This document shows, one piece after another, positions 6,154 through 13,776 of a DNA stretch of 15,312 nucleotides. The notes beneath the pieces were generated by a model that was not told the DNA's origin, did not search any database, and saw only the letters and a program-made list of their open reading frames with translations. The translations under genes were made by a program, and so were the position numbers. This DNA comes from an uncultured Dialister sp. (lineage in GTDB: Bacteria; Bacillota; Negativicutes; Veillonellales; Dialisteraceae), in NCBI RefSeq assembly GCF_900538805.1, contig NZ_UPZP01000050.1:1-15312 (forward strand), in the 5' to 3' direction. Positions within the stretch are counted from its first letter, which is position 1. Each line of letters opens with the position of its first letter.

Positions 6154-6238
6154 AAGGTTCAAAGGGTTCAGAAGGTTCATGGACACGCCCTTTGGGCGTG
6201 AAGGTTCAGAGGGTTCAAAGGGTTCAGAAGGTTCAGAG
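6154..6238 (+). repeat. Family 4: tandem GGTTCA-type repeats with a central hairpin
   Basis: Short units such as AAGGTTCA, GGGTTCA and GAAGGTTCA recur about seven times. They flank a hairpin CACGCCC-TTT-GGGCGTG (6184-6200). The same unit and the same hairpin wording occur in inverted form at 10479-10574. The stretch lies between the SpeD-like gene and the shared terminator with pheT. It is not coding in any believable frame. Confidence 0.75.
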
Positions 6239-6242
6239 GCTG

Positions 6243-6289
6243 GTGGTATCGCCCTGCGGGCGATGAGTATATAGCCGCCTCTCGGCGGC
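6243..6289 (+). repeat. Family 5 hairpin repeat, copy 1
   Basis: GTGGTATCGCCCTGCGGGCG then ATGAGTATA contains a perfect 7-bp hairpin ATCGCCC-TGC-GGGCGAT (6248-6264). A second hairpin GCCGCC-TCTC-GGCGGC follows at 6274-6289. The first hairpin and its flanks GTGGTATC and GATGAGTATA recur at 15132-15161 with a different stem sequence. Confidence 0.6.
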
Positions 6290-6358
6290 AGCCGCTGCGT
6301 ACTAACCTTCCTGCCCCACTCTTCATTCTCGCCGCAGGCTTGTCAAATCCCAACCATA

Positions 6359-6397
6359 AAAACCCCGGAAAATCATTCCGATTTTCCGGGGTTTTCT
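6359..6397. terminator. Strong two-way terminator between SpeD-like gene and pheT
   Basis: A perfect 16-bp stem, AAAACCCCGGAAAATC (6359-6374) with its complement at 6380-6395, closes over an ATTCC loop. T runs on both strands come from the A/T ends of the stem. It is placed to end pheST (stop at 6413) and the convergent SpeD-like transcript. Confidence 0.9.
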
Positions 6398-6412
6398 TAT
6401 GCACATATGCTG

Positions 6413-8884
6413 TTATGCGCGAAGGGTAATATTTGCTTTTTCCAGTGCTTTGACGATTTTTTCAATCCACTGGTCCACTTCTTTATCGGTGAGGGTACGA
6501 TCTTCAGCGCGGAAAGTAAGGTTATAGGCCATGCTCTTGCAGCCTTCCTTGACCTGTTCGCCCTGGTAGAGGTCGAAGAGGCGGAGGGTTTCCAGGTGTC
6601 TGCCGCCGGCTTTGCGGATGATTTCTTCCACTTCGTCGTTGGTGAGTTCTTCAGGCACCAGGAGAGAGAGGTCCCGCTGGGAAGCCGGGAATTTCGGAAT
6701 CTTAGTGTAGTCGATGGTTTCGTCCACCATGGTCATCAGGTGCGGAACAAAGATGACAAAGCCGTAGACTTCTTTCTTGATGCCCCATTTGTCCAGTACT
6801 GCCGGATGGAGCTGTCCGAAGGACATGAGGGTCTTTCCGTCTTTCACAAAGTCCGCGGAGATACCGGGATGGAAGACCGGATAGGTGGAACGGCGGATTT
6901 CATAGTCCCTGACGCCCAGGGCTTCCAGCACGTTTTCCATGATGGCTTTCACATCGAAGAAGTCGTATTTCCTGCCGTTATTAGGATAGCCTGCTTCGTC
7001 GGGGCTTCCGTAGAGGAGGCCGGAGAAAAGTTCGTATTCATAGGGCAGTTCCTTCAGCGGCAGTTCTTTAGGCTGGTATACATGGCCGGACTCGAAGATG
7101 GCTGCTTCTTCGTTCTTCTGGGAGATGTTGTAGGAAAGGGTATGCATGAGGCCGGGAAGAAGGGTGGTGCGCATATCCGGATATTCTTCGGAAATGGGGT
7201 TCATAATGGGAATGGCATTGTACACCTTGTGGCCCCAGGGGAAGTTCAGTTTTTCCAGGTCCTTCTTGTCCATGAAGCTGTAGTTTACCACTTCAGAGAG
7301 GCCGTCGGCCACCAGGCTGTCGGTGATGCGGAAAATAACATCCTGTTCCTTGGACATGGCGCCTTTGGCAATGGCGCTCCAGGGGGTGGTGATGGGGATG
7401 TTCTTGTAGCCGTATACCCGGGCCACTTCTTCTGCCAGGTCCGGCATGCCGCTAAGGTCAAGACGGAAATCAGGAACCGTGACAGTGAGGTTTCCATCCT
7501 GTTCTTCCACTTTGAAATAGAGGTCCCGGAGAATCTCAATCATCTGTTCTTTGGGCATGTTAATGCCGATGTAGTCGTTAATTCTCTTTACCGTGGTCTT
7601 AATGACCTGAGGTTCTGCTTTGACCGGATATTCATCCAGCATACCTTTAGCTGTGGTGGCAGCGCCCTCTTCTTCCAGGAGCTGGCAGATGCGGTCGATG
7701 GCCATTTCGCTTCTGGCGGGGTTGATGCCTTTTTCATAGCGGCCGGAAGCTTCGGAGCGAAGGCCCAGGCGGCGAGAGGTCCTGCGGATAGAAGCGGAGT
7801 CAAAAACAGCAGATTCAAGGAATACATTCTTTGTTTCAGAGGTGACTTCAGAGTCAAAGCCGCCCATAACGCCGGCTATGCAGGCTGCCTTGTCATCACC
7901 GTCAGCAATGACAAGGTCCGAAGGATTGAGCTGTCTTTCCTGTCCGTCCAGGGTGACGATTTTTTCACCTTCATGGGCGTGGCGGCAGGTGAGGGAATGA
8001 CCGGCTACTTTATCGTAGTCATAGGTATGGAGGGGCTGTCCGATTTCCAGCATCACGTAGTTGGCAGCATCCACCACGTTATTGATGGGACGGATGCCGT
8101 TGCTGCGGAGTCTGTTTTCAATCCATTCCGGGGAACGGCCGATTTTCACGTTTTCCAGAAGGCGTCCGCAGAAGCGTTTGCAGTAGGCCGGTTCAGAAAT
8201 ATGAACGGAGGCCCGTCCTTCGATGGGAGCGCCCTCTTCCTTCACGGAAATCTCCGGCAGGGTCACTTTCTTTTTGAAAATGGCGCCGGTTTCCAGAGCC
8301 ATGCCGATCATGCTGAAGCAGTCTGCCCTGTTAGCGGTTAGTTCCATTTCATAGACCACATCGTCCAGGTCATAGAGTGTATGAATATCCACGCCCACCG
8401 GTGTATCTTCCGGAAGGATAAGGATGCCCTCGTGATTCAGGGCGGGGAACAGGTTGGCGTCCATGCCCAGTTCTCCCAGGGAACACATCATACCGGCGGA
8501 TTTCACGCCGCGAAGTTTGCCTGCCTTGATTTTGATATCGCCGTGACGAAGGCCGCCGGGTGCCTTGTTGTCATGGGCAGCAGGTACATGGGCACCGGAA
8601 AGGGCACAGGGAACAATCTGCCCTGCCTTTACGTTGGAAGCGCTGGTGACAATCTGCACCGGTTCTTCCTCCCCCACGTCCAGCTGGCAGATGAGAAGGT
8701 GGTCAGCGTCGGGATGTTTTTCCACAGACAGGATTTTACCGGTAACCACGCCCTTAATACCTTCTCCTGGACGGATGACATGCTCAACAGGAATGCCGTC
8801 CACTGTCAGCGTTTCCGCCATATCATCCGGATTCATTCCCTTTATATCTACTAAGGCTCCCAGCCATTTTAAAGAAACATTCAT
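6413..8884 (-). CDS. pheT: Phenylalanyl-tRNA synthetase beta subunit
   Basis: This is the beta chain of the alpha2-beta2 enzyme that attaches phenylalanine to its tRNA. It has 823 residues, near the usual 790-810. It starts with the typical MNVSLKWLGALVDI. The domains in order are: a tRNA-binding OB fold (about 40-150, ILSVEKHPDADHLLICQLDVG); the B3/B4 editing domain (about 210-385, with NRADCFSMIGMA, VVDAANYVMLEIGQPLH, AGVMGG and RRLGLRSEASGRYEKG); the B5 domain (about 405-475); the catalytic-like core (RTTLLPGLMHTLSYN); and the C-terminal anticodon-binding FDX-ACB domain ending VVKALEKANITLRA, preceded by KIPKFPASQRDLSLLV. ATG 8884 lies 19 bases after pheS with GAAGGGAG before it, so the two genes are translated from one mRNA under T-box control. 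A long open frame antisense to this gene is a shadow. Confidence 0.97.
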   Translation of the reverse strand: MNVSLKWLGALVDIKGMNPDDMAETLTVDGIPVEHVIRPGEGIKGVVTGKILSVEKHPDADHLLICQLDVGEEEPVQIVTSASNVKAGQIVPCALSGAHVPAAHDNKAPGGLRHGDIKIKAGKLRGVKSAGMMCSLGELGMDANLFPALNHEGILILPEDTPVGVDIHTLYDLDDVVYEMELTANRADCFSMIGMALETGAIFKKKVTLPEISVKEEGAPIEGRASVHISEPAYCKRFCGRLLENVKIGRSPEWIENRLRSNGIRPINNVVDAANYVMLEIGQPLHTYDYDKVAGHSLTCRHAHEGEKIVTLDGQERQLNPSDLVIADGDDKAACIAGVMGGFDSEVTSETKNVFLESAVFDSASIRRTSRRLGLRSEASGRYEKGINPARSEMAIDRICQLLEEEGAATTAKGMLDEYPVKAEPQVIKTTVKRINDYIGINMPKEQMIEILRDLYFKVEEQDGNLTVTVPDFRLDLSGMPDLAEEVARVYGYKNIPITTPWSAIAKGAMSKEQDVIFRITDSLVADGLSEVVNYSFMDKKDLEKLNFPWGHKVYNAIPIMNPISEEYPDMRTTLLPGLMHTLSYNISQKNEEAAIFESGHVYQPKELPLKELPYEYELFSGLLYGSPDEAGYPNNGRKYDFFDVKAIMENVLEALGVRDYEIRRSTYPVFHPGISADFVKDGKTLMSFGQLHPAVLDKWGIKKEVYGFVIFVPHLMTMVDETIDYTKIPKFPASQRDLSLLVPEELTNDEVEEIIRKAGGRHLETLRLFDLYQGEQVKEGCKSMAYNLTFRAEDRTLTDKEVDQWIEKIVKALEKANITLRA

Positions 8885-8903
8885 CTATATAATCTCCCTT
8901 CCA

Positions 8904-10118
8904 TTAGAACTGCTTCAGGAATCTTACATCGTTTTCATAGAAATTACGGAGATCATCGATTCCGTAAAGAAGCATGGCGATACGTTCGATGCCCATGCCG
9001 AATGCAAAGCCGCTCACCTTTTCCGGGTCGTATCCATTAAGCTTCAGCACCATGGGGTGAACCATGCCGCAGCCCAGGATTTCCAGCCAGTCCGGGTCCC
9101 CATCTTCCTCACCGGTACGGGCGGCAAAGGAAATATCCACTTCCGCCGACGGTTCGGTGAAGGGGAAATAGCTGGCGCGGAAACGAATCTTGGTGTCAGA
9201 GCCGAAGAGGTCCTTCAGGAAGATTTCCAGCGTACCCTTCAGGTCTGCAAAGCTGATGCCCTTATCCACCACAAGACCTTCCACCTGGTGGAATACGGGA
9301 GAATGGGTGGCATCGTTATCCCAGCGGAATACCTTGCCCGGTGCAATCATGCGGATAGGCGAATTCGGTTCATGTTTGCGAAGGGTTCTGGCCTGTACCG
9401 GAGAGGTATGGGTGCGGAGCAGGATTTCCGGTGTAATGTAGAAGGAATCCTGCATATCCCTGGCCGGATGGTCCTTGGGCAGGTTCAGACATTCGAAATT
9501 GTAGTAGTCCTGCTCGATTTCCGGTCCTTCCTCTACGGAATAGCCCATGCGGACGAAGGATTTCATAATTTCACGGAGCGCCTTGTCCAGGGGATGGAGA
9601 TGTCCGATTTTATGATGACGGGCGGGAAGGGTGATATCCACCGTTTCATGCTTGATTTTTTCTTCCAGTCTCTTCTGCTTCAGTTCTTCCATCTTCTCTG
9701 CAATGGCAGCTTCCACATCACTCCGTACCTGGTTGGCCAGAGCGCCAATCACCGGACGCTGCTGGGCAGAAACATCCTTCATGCCTCTTAAGATGGCAGT
9801 GAGCTTTCCTTTCTTGCCAAGGAAAAATACCTTCGTATCCTGCAGCTGCTTCTCATCCATGGAAGCGGTGATTCTTTCCCGGGCTTCCTTCTTCAGGGTA
9901 TCCAGGTCCTTTTCCATAAAGGAAACAATCTGTCCCCTCACCTGATCCGCCAGATCAGACAATGTTGTATCGCTTTCATGAAGTTTCTTCATATCTCCCA
10001 GAAAACCGGTCAGCTTTTCCTTCACTGCCTCATAGGTTTCCTGTTTACGGTTTTCATCCCTTGCGGCCTTCAGTATTTCCTGCGCTTTGGCTTTCAGCTC
10101 ATCCAACTTAGTATCCAT
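8904..10118 (-). CDS. pheS: Phenylalanyl-tRNA synthetase alpha subunit with duplicated N-terminal arm
   Basis: This is the catalytic alpha chain. The class II core is complete: YYNFECLNLPKDHPARDMQDSFY, motif 2 region RTHTSPVQART and APGKVFRWDN, the Phe-pocket segment FPFTEPSAEVD, and motif 3 GFAFGMGIERIAMLLYGIDDLR. Start 10118 (MDTKLDEL) is chosen because AGGAGG lies at the right distance; an upstream in-frame Met would place coding sequence in the T-box terminator. The resulting 404 residues are about 60-70 more than usual. The excess is N-terminal and looks like a second copy of the coiled-coil arm: KEKLTGFLGDMKK...LADQVRGQI...EK (33-70) mirrors KGKLTAILRGMKD...LANQVRSDV...EK (103-142), and KLDELKAKAQE (4-14) mirrors DLDTLKKEARE (71-81). 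The ordinary PheS start corresponds to about residue 68 here. In known structures this arm contacts tRNA-Phe. Confidence 0.97.
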   Translation of the reverse strand: MDTKLDELKAKAQEILKAARDENRKQETYEAVKEKLTGFLGDMKKLHESDTTLSDLADQVRGQIVSFMEKDLDTLKKEARERITASMDEKQLQDTKVFFLGKKGKLTAILRGMKDVSAQQRPVIGALANQVRSDVEAAIAEKMEELKQKRLEEKIKHETVDITLPARHHKIGHLHPLDKALREIMKSFVRMGYSVEEGPEIEQDYYNFECLNLPKDHPARDMQDSFYITPEILLRTHTSPVQARTLRKHEPNSPIRMIAPGKVFRWDNDATHSPVFHQVEGLVVDKGISFADLKGTLEIFLKDLFGSDTKIRFRASYFPFTEPSAEVDISFAARTGEEDGDPDWLEILGCGMVHPMVLKLNGYDPEKVSGFAFGMGIERIAMLLYGIDDLRNFYENDVRFLKQF

Positions 10119-10176
10119 GTATATACCTCCTGTGATTGATCCGGGCATTTTCTTCCGTATGCAAAGAGGATGGAAT

Positions 10177-10212
10177 AAAAAAAGACCCGCCCCACTAAGG
10201 GGCGAAGTCTTC
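10177..10212 (-). terminator. T-box-controlled terminator of the pheST leader
   Basis: AAGACTTCGCCCC-TTAG-GGGGCGGGTCTT with one bulge is followed by a run of T (minus strand, ending about 10177). Its left arm lies directly after the T-box sequence, so formation of the antiterminator excludes it. Confidence 0.9.
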
Positions 10213-10394
10213 ATCCGCGGTACCACCCTGATTTGTACTCGAAAGCTTTAACGCAGCCCTGCGTCCGGCCTACTCCGTTCAGCCGGCAGCTCCGAAGCGA
10301 ACTAAGCCCAGCCGATTCTTTCCGGTGTCTCACTGGTACCGGATCCCTTTGTAGAATCCCTGCCGGCTCCTTCTTCATCATAGCCTCAATATAT
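10177..10394 (-). promoter_or_regulatory. T-box leader controlling pheST
   Basis: On the minus strand the leader holds the hallmark T-box string AGGGTGGTACCGCG (10229-10216), whose GGTACC region pairs with the uncharged tRNA 3' end. The terminator hairpin that competes with it follows. Upstream is a large stem I: AGCCGGCAG and CTGCCGGCT pair perfectly over nine bases, with inner pairs GATTCT/AGAATC and CCGGT/ACCGG. Two TTC (Phe) codons lie in the 3' side of this region (plus-strand complements 10294-10296 and 10299-10301). I cannot tell which is the specifier. Scarcity of charged tRNA-Phe should allow readthrough into pheST. Confidence 0.93.
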
Positions 10395-10400
10395 GAAACT

Positions 10401-10428
10401 ATTTTAACATGCCTGCCGGAAAAGTCAA
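10401..10428 (-). promoter_or_regulatory. pheST promoter
   Basis: On the minus strand TTGACT (10428-10423), a 16-base spacer and TAAAAT (10406-10401) precede the T-box leader, giving a leader of roughly 275 bases before pheS. Confidence 0.75.
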
Positions 10429-10478
10429 CCCCATGGACGCCTGCTGCGCAGGCGAGGTTTGACGGCCCTACCGGGCCG

Positions 10479-10574
10479 AAGGTTCTTAAGGTTCAGAGGG
10501 TTCATAGGTCCTCATGGCCTGTGAACCCTCTGAACCTTCTGCCCCTTCTGAACCCTCACGCCCGTCAGGGCGTG
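10479..10574 (-). repeat. Family 4: GGTTCA-type repeats, inverted copy
   Basis: AAGGTTCAGAGGGTTCA (10488-10504) is perfectly inverted at 10522-10538. Further CCTTCTGAACCCTC units follow, then a hairpin CACGCCC-GTCA-GGGCGTG (10557-10574). This is the hairpin of the 6154-6238 array (CACGCCC-TTT-GGGCGTG) with a different loop, read on the other strand. It lies between the pheST promoter and the end of the sirtuin gene. Confidence 0.7.
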
Positions 10575-10587
10575 TCCAAAAGGCGTG

Positions 10588-11325
10588 TCACACTCCTACC
10601 GCTTCTCCCAGTATTTTTCCCACGCTGTCATGGAAGACCAGGTCGCAGGCGCTGTCCTTTCCCGTTTCATCCTGGTTAATCATGACCAGCGCATCGCCGG
10701 AAAAGTAATCAATGAAACCGGCGGCAGGATAGACCACCAGGCTTGTGCCGCCGATGATGAGCATATCCGCCGTCTGGATAGCATCCATGGCATCTTCCAT
10801 GGTATCCATATCCAAAGGCTCCTCATAAAGCACCACATCCGGTTTCACAATGCCGCCGCAGTAGGGGCAGTGAGGCACAGGAGCGCAGAGGGAAAGGAAA
10901 CTGTCCACATCATAGGAACGGCTGCACCCGGTACAGTAATTTCTAAGAATGGAGCCATGAAGCTCCATTACATTCCGGCTGCCCGCCTTCTGGTGAAGGC
11001 CGTCGATATTCTGGGTTACAATCCCCGAAAGCTTTCCCTCCTCCTCAAGCCTGGCCAGAGCATAATGGGCCCTGTTTGGTTTAGCAGACACCATGGCTTC
11101 TGCAAAATTTTTATAATTGGTAAAAAATTCCACCGGATGCTCCTCATAAAAATGATGGGACAGCATTTCCTCCGGTGTCCAGGGAAGATCCGTCTTCTGC
11201 CGGTAAATTCCATTAGCCCCACGGAAATCGGGGATATGGGACTCCGTAGATACACCGGCGCCGCCAAAGAAAACAATGCGGTGATGGCGCGCTATCATAT
11301 CCTTCAGTCTGTCCAAGTCAGTCAT
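10588..11325 (-). CDS. cobB: NAD-dependent protein deacylase, Sir2 family
   Basis: The sirtuin removes acyl groups from protein lysines using NAD, forming nicotinamide and O-acyl-ADP-ribose. The full set of motifs is present in 245 residues: GAGVSTES (22-29), IPDFRG (31-36), TQNIDGLHQ (104-112), catalytic His123 in MELHGSI, a Cys4 zinc site (131, 134, 153, 156), GTSLVVYPAAG, and a late INQDET. The start at 11325 is chosen because AGGAGACC lies just before it; the upstream in-frame Met at 11352 lacks a ribosome site. The pattern fits bacterial class U sirtuins. The Tyr/Arg pair of desuccinylating types was not seen, so deacetylation is the likely activity. The gene is single, between a repeat tract and a divergent HD-domain gene. 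Confidence 0.93.
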   Translation of the reverse strand: MTDLDRLKDMIARHHRIVFFGGAGVSTESHIPDFRGANGIYRQKTDLPWTPEEMLSHHFYEEHPVEFFTNYKNFAEAMVSAKPNRAHYALARLEEEGKLSGIVTQNIDGLHQKAGSRNVMELHGSILRNYCTGCSRSYDVDSFLSLCAPVPHCPYCGGIVKPDVVLYEEPLDMDTMEDAMDAIQTADMLIIGGTSLVVYPAAGFIDYFSGDALVMINQDETGKDSACDLVFHDSVGKILGEAVGV

Positions 11326-11373
11326 GATGGTCTCCTTCCTGCCGGATGGCAAAATTCACAGGGGATTTTCTTT

Positions 11374-11382
11374 ATTTTATCA
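11374..11382 (-). promoter_or_regulatory. Possible sirtuin gene promoter (extended -10)
   Basis: TGATAAAAT on the minus strand (11382-11374) fits TGnTAnAAT about 50 bases before the start codon. No good -35 hexamer is visible. Confidence 0.35.
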
Positions 11383-11527
11383 TTTTTATGAAGAGAAAAG
11401 AAAGGAAACAGGTAACCACAGTCATGGGTTCGGAAAGCTCATAAGATGCAAAGCTCTTTTCCTCCCCCTTTGAACCGGCTGATTCTTTTGAATCGATATG
11501 CCCCTCAGGGCCTGTCATTGACTGTCA

Positions 11528-11556
11528 TTGACAACGGTCCCTCCATCACCTATGCT
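11528..11556 (+). promoter_or_regulatory. Promoter of the HD-domain gene
   Basis: A perfect TTGACA (11528-11533), a 17-base spacer and TATGCT (11551-11556) place the transcript start near 11563, giving a leader of only about 27 bases that includes the AGGAGG ribosome site. Confidence 0.7.
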
Positions 11557-11589
11557 AAAGATACCAATACTATGAAGGAGGAATTCATT

Positions 11590-12153
11590 ATGAGTCAGCT
11601 TACACTGGCGAAAGCCAAAGAAATTTTACCGAAGTATACCACCGAAGACCATCTTTTCACCCATGCCCTGGCAGTGAGTGCCGCCATGGGCGCCATGGCC
11701 GATTATTTCCATGCCGATAAGGACCACTGGGAAGCCATCGGCTATCTTCATGATGTGGATTATGAAAAGTATCCCCATGAGCACTGCCACCATGTCCGGG
11801 AATTTCTGGAACCGGAAGGAGTGGACGAGGAAGATATCAACACCATTATTTCCCACGGCTGGGGCATCTGTGACAATGATGTGGAACCAACGACGGATAT
11901 TGAAAAGAGCCTTTTCACGGTGGATGAGCTCACCGGTGTGGTCATGGCCTATGCCCTCATGCGTCCTGAAGGCATTACAGGCATGGAAGTGAAGGGCTTG
12001 AAAAAGAAATTCAAGGATAAGCGGTTTGCTGCCGGCTGCAATCGGGATGTCATCAAAAAGGGCTTTGAAATGCTGGGCCTTGATGCCGGTGTCGTTATGC
12101 AGGCCTGCATTGACGGCATGACCGCCCATAAGAATGAATTGGGATTAAAATAA
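11590..12153 (+). CDS. HD-domain predicted phosphohydrolase
   Basis: The protein has 187 residues and carries the metal-binding pattern of HD-superfamily hydrolases: His25 (LFTHALAV), the His54-Asp55 pair (YLHDVDYE), His89 in TIISHG, and Asp112 in FTVDELTG. Such proteins usually cleave phosphate esters or nucleotides; the substrate here cannot be told. The His-rich stretch at residues 63-68 (HEHCHH) adds possible metal ligands. The ATG at 11590 is preceded by AGGAGG at eight bases. The longer upstream open frame is ignored because it would run through the promoter. lemA follows after 34 bases, so the two may share a transcript. Confidence 0.85.
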   Translation: MSQLTLAKAKEILPKYTTEDHLFTHALAVSAAMGAMADYFHADKDHWEAIGYLHDVDYEKYPHEHCHHVREFLEPEGVDEEDINTIISHGWGICDNDVEPTTDIEKSLFTVDELTGVVMAYALMRPEGITGMEVKGLKKKFKDKRFAAGCNRDVIKKGFEMLGLDAGVVMQACIDGMTAHKNELGLK

Positions 12154-12187
12154 TGCATTTGTTCCCCATTTAATAAAGGAGGTTTCT

Positions 12188-12739
12188 ATGAAGAAACTAA
12201 TTGTCATCATTGCTGCCATCTTTGTCATTGCCGGCGGCTTCATGAGCTCCTATAACGGCCTGGTTTCCATGCATGAACAGGTGAATTCGTCCTGGGCTCA
12301 GGTAGATACCCAGCTCCAGCGCCGGGCAGACCTCATTCCCAACCTGGTGAACACGGTCAAAGGCTATGCTTCCCACGAACAGGAAGCGGTGAAAGCAGTG
12401 GCCGATGCACGCTCCAAACTGCTGAATGCTTCTACTCCCTCCGATAAAATCAGTGCCAATGGTGAATTGTCCGACGCCCTGGGCCGTCTGCTCATGGTGG
12501 CTGAAAATTATCCAAATCTGAAGGCCAATCAGAATTTCCTGGCCCTCCAGGACGAACTGTCCGGAACGGAAAACCGGATTTCTGTAGCCAGAAGAGATTA
12601 TAACAACGCCGTAGAGAAGTACAATGCCAAGATTCATTCCTTCCCCGTCAGCCTCTATGCCGGGGCCTTCGGATTCACCGACGCCCCCTATTTCAAAGCC
12701 GACGAAGGAGCCAAAGCAGCGCCTAAGGTGCAGTTTTAG
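12188..12739 (+). CDS. lemA: LemA family membrane protein
   Basis: LemA proteins are small membrane-anchored helical proteins of unclear job, common in bacteria and often next to TPM-domain genes. This one has 183 residues. An N-terminal hydrophobic segment (about 3-20) is followed by the family core: YNGLVSMHEQVNSSWAQVDTQLQRRADLIPNLVNTVKGYASHE (in two halves), later ALGRLLMVAENYPNLKANQNF, LQDELSGTENRISVARRDYN, and the NAVEKYNAKIHSFP motif near the end. The last 25 residues are less conserved. Ribosome site AAGGAGG precedes ATG 12188. The TPM gene starts 47 bases downstream with its own strong ribosome site, so a lemA-TPM operon is likely. Confidence 0.94.
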   Translation: MKKLIVIIAAIFVIAGGFMSSYNGLVSMHEQVNSSWAQVDTQLQRRADLIPNLVNTVKGYASHEQEAVKAVADARSKLLNASTPSDKISANGELSDALGRLLMVAENYPNLKANQNFLALQDELSGTENRISVARRDYNNAVEKYNAKIHSFPVSLYAGAFGFTDAPYFKADEGAKAAPKVQF

Positions 12740-12786
12740 AAGGCCCGGGTCCGGAGAGTAGAGATCTCTGAGGGAAGGAGGGTATT

Positions 12787-13542
12787 ATGAAATCAATAGG
12801 AAGAGCGTTAATCGTCCTTTTATGCCTGATTTTCGTATGGATATCCACGGCCTTTGCGGCGGACACCTATCCCCCGCTGCCGTCGGAATCCTTTTACGCA
12901 GAAGACTACACCGGCACCCTGAGCCAGGAAACGAAAAAACATATTAACGAATTAGGCTATGCCCTGGATCAGAAGACCCATGCCCAGGTAGTGGTGGTCA
13001 TGGTCTCCCATGTTCCTGATGGCGATTTGGAATCCTATGCCAACGGCCTCTTCCGGAACCGGGGCTTCGGGGATAAAGAGAAAAACAACGGTCTCCTTCT
13101 TCTTGTTTCCATGAAAGATCGAAAGGCCAGAATCGAAGTCGGCTATGGTCTGGAAGGCGCCATGAATGATGCCAAAGCTGGCCGACTGCTGGACACCAGC
13201 CTCATTCCTGCTTTCAAAGAAGGCAATTACAGCAAAGGCGTCCAGGATACCTATGACGTCATGGTGCGAGAAGTAATGAGAGAATACGGTCTTACCTCGC
13301 TGGATGGACTCTCCAGTCCTCCTCCCAAAGACAACAGCAGTTTTACCCTGGAAGACTTCATGACACCCCTGATTCTTATCATCCTTCTGGTCGTTGACTG
13401 GGCCTTCCTGGGCGGCCGCCTCACCCGTCTCATCCTTTTTCTCCTCTTCATGGGCCGCGGTGGCGGACACGGCGGCGGAGGTTTTGGTGGAAGCGGCCGG
13501 GGTGGTTCCTCGGGAGGCGGCGGAGCCAGCCGGGGATGGTGA
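12787..13542 (+). CDS. TPM-domain (YgcG/DUF477) membrane protein
   Basis: The protein has 251 residues. The signal peptide ends at AFA (residue 24). An extracytoplasmic TPM domain (about 35-175) shows YAEDYTGTLSQETKKHINE, AQVVVVMVSHVPDG, LFRNRGFGDKEKNNGLLLLVSMKDRKARIEVGYGLEG (in blocks) and RLLDTSLIPAFKEGNYSKGV. A membrane region follows (about 190-225). The tail is almost only Gly, Ser and Arg (GGGGFGGSGRGGSSGGGG), typical of the family. TPM domains bind metal ions, and some have weak phosphatase activity. Pairing with LemA is a recurrent arrangement, and the two proteins may act together at the membrane. The start is supported by GGAAGGAGG upstream. Confidence 0.92.
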   Translation: MKSIGRALIVLLCLIFVWISTAFAADTYPPLPSESFYAEDYTGTLSQETKKHINELGYALDQKTHAQVVVVMVSHVPDGDLESYANGLFRNRGFGDKEKNNGLLLLVSMKDRKARIEVGYGLEGAMNDAKAGRLLDTSLIPAFKEGNYSKGVQDTYDVMVREVMREYGLTSLDGLSSPPPKDNSSFTLEDFMTPLILIILLVVDWAFLGGRLTRLILFLLFMGRGGGHGGGGFGGSGRGGSSGGGGASRGW

Positions 13543-13714
13543 GCCCGCAGCTTCGTGAGGTCTTCCATTTCTGAGTGCCCCCTGTTTTTCGTCTTCTTCC
13601 GTCATCCCTGGCAAAACGGAAGATCTCGGTCAAAGCAGTAAGTGATAGGCAAATCCATCAATACGAGCCTCCAGGAAGCTCTGTATCAAGGGCAGCCCCT
13701 GCAAAAACATAAAA

Positions 13715-13760
13715 GGAAGCTGTGAAGAAATGACGAACATTCCTTCACAGCTCCTTTTTA
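13715..13760. terminator. Two-way terminator between the TPM gene and citC
   Basis: AGCTGTGAAG (13718-13727) pairs perfectly with CTTCACAGCT (13743-13752). On the plus strand TTTTT follows; on the minus strand TTTTATG follows. It serves both convergent transcripts. The sequence 13543-13714 shows no other feature that I can support. Confidence 0.85.
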
Positions 13761-13776
13761 TTTGCTGAAAATTCGG

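Noticed and set aside
6154..6238. CRISPR array
   Set aside because: The repeats are only 7-9 bases, directly adjoining and without unique spacers, and no cas gene is near.
6407..8341. A 644-codon open frame on the plus strand
   Set aside because: It lies wholly antisense to pheT, starts without a ribosome site and has an unnatural His/Phe/Gly-rich composition; it is a by-product of pheT codon usage.
8565..9791. A 408-codon plus-strand frame across the pheS-pheT junction
   Set aside because: It is antisense to two well-identified genes and shows no protein-like features.
10479..10574. tRNA gene suggested by GGTTC strings
   Set aside because: No acceptor stem, anticodon arm or cloverleaf can be drawn; the strings are tandem repeats.
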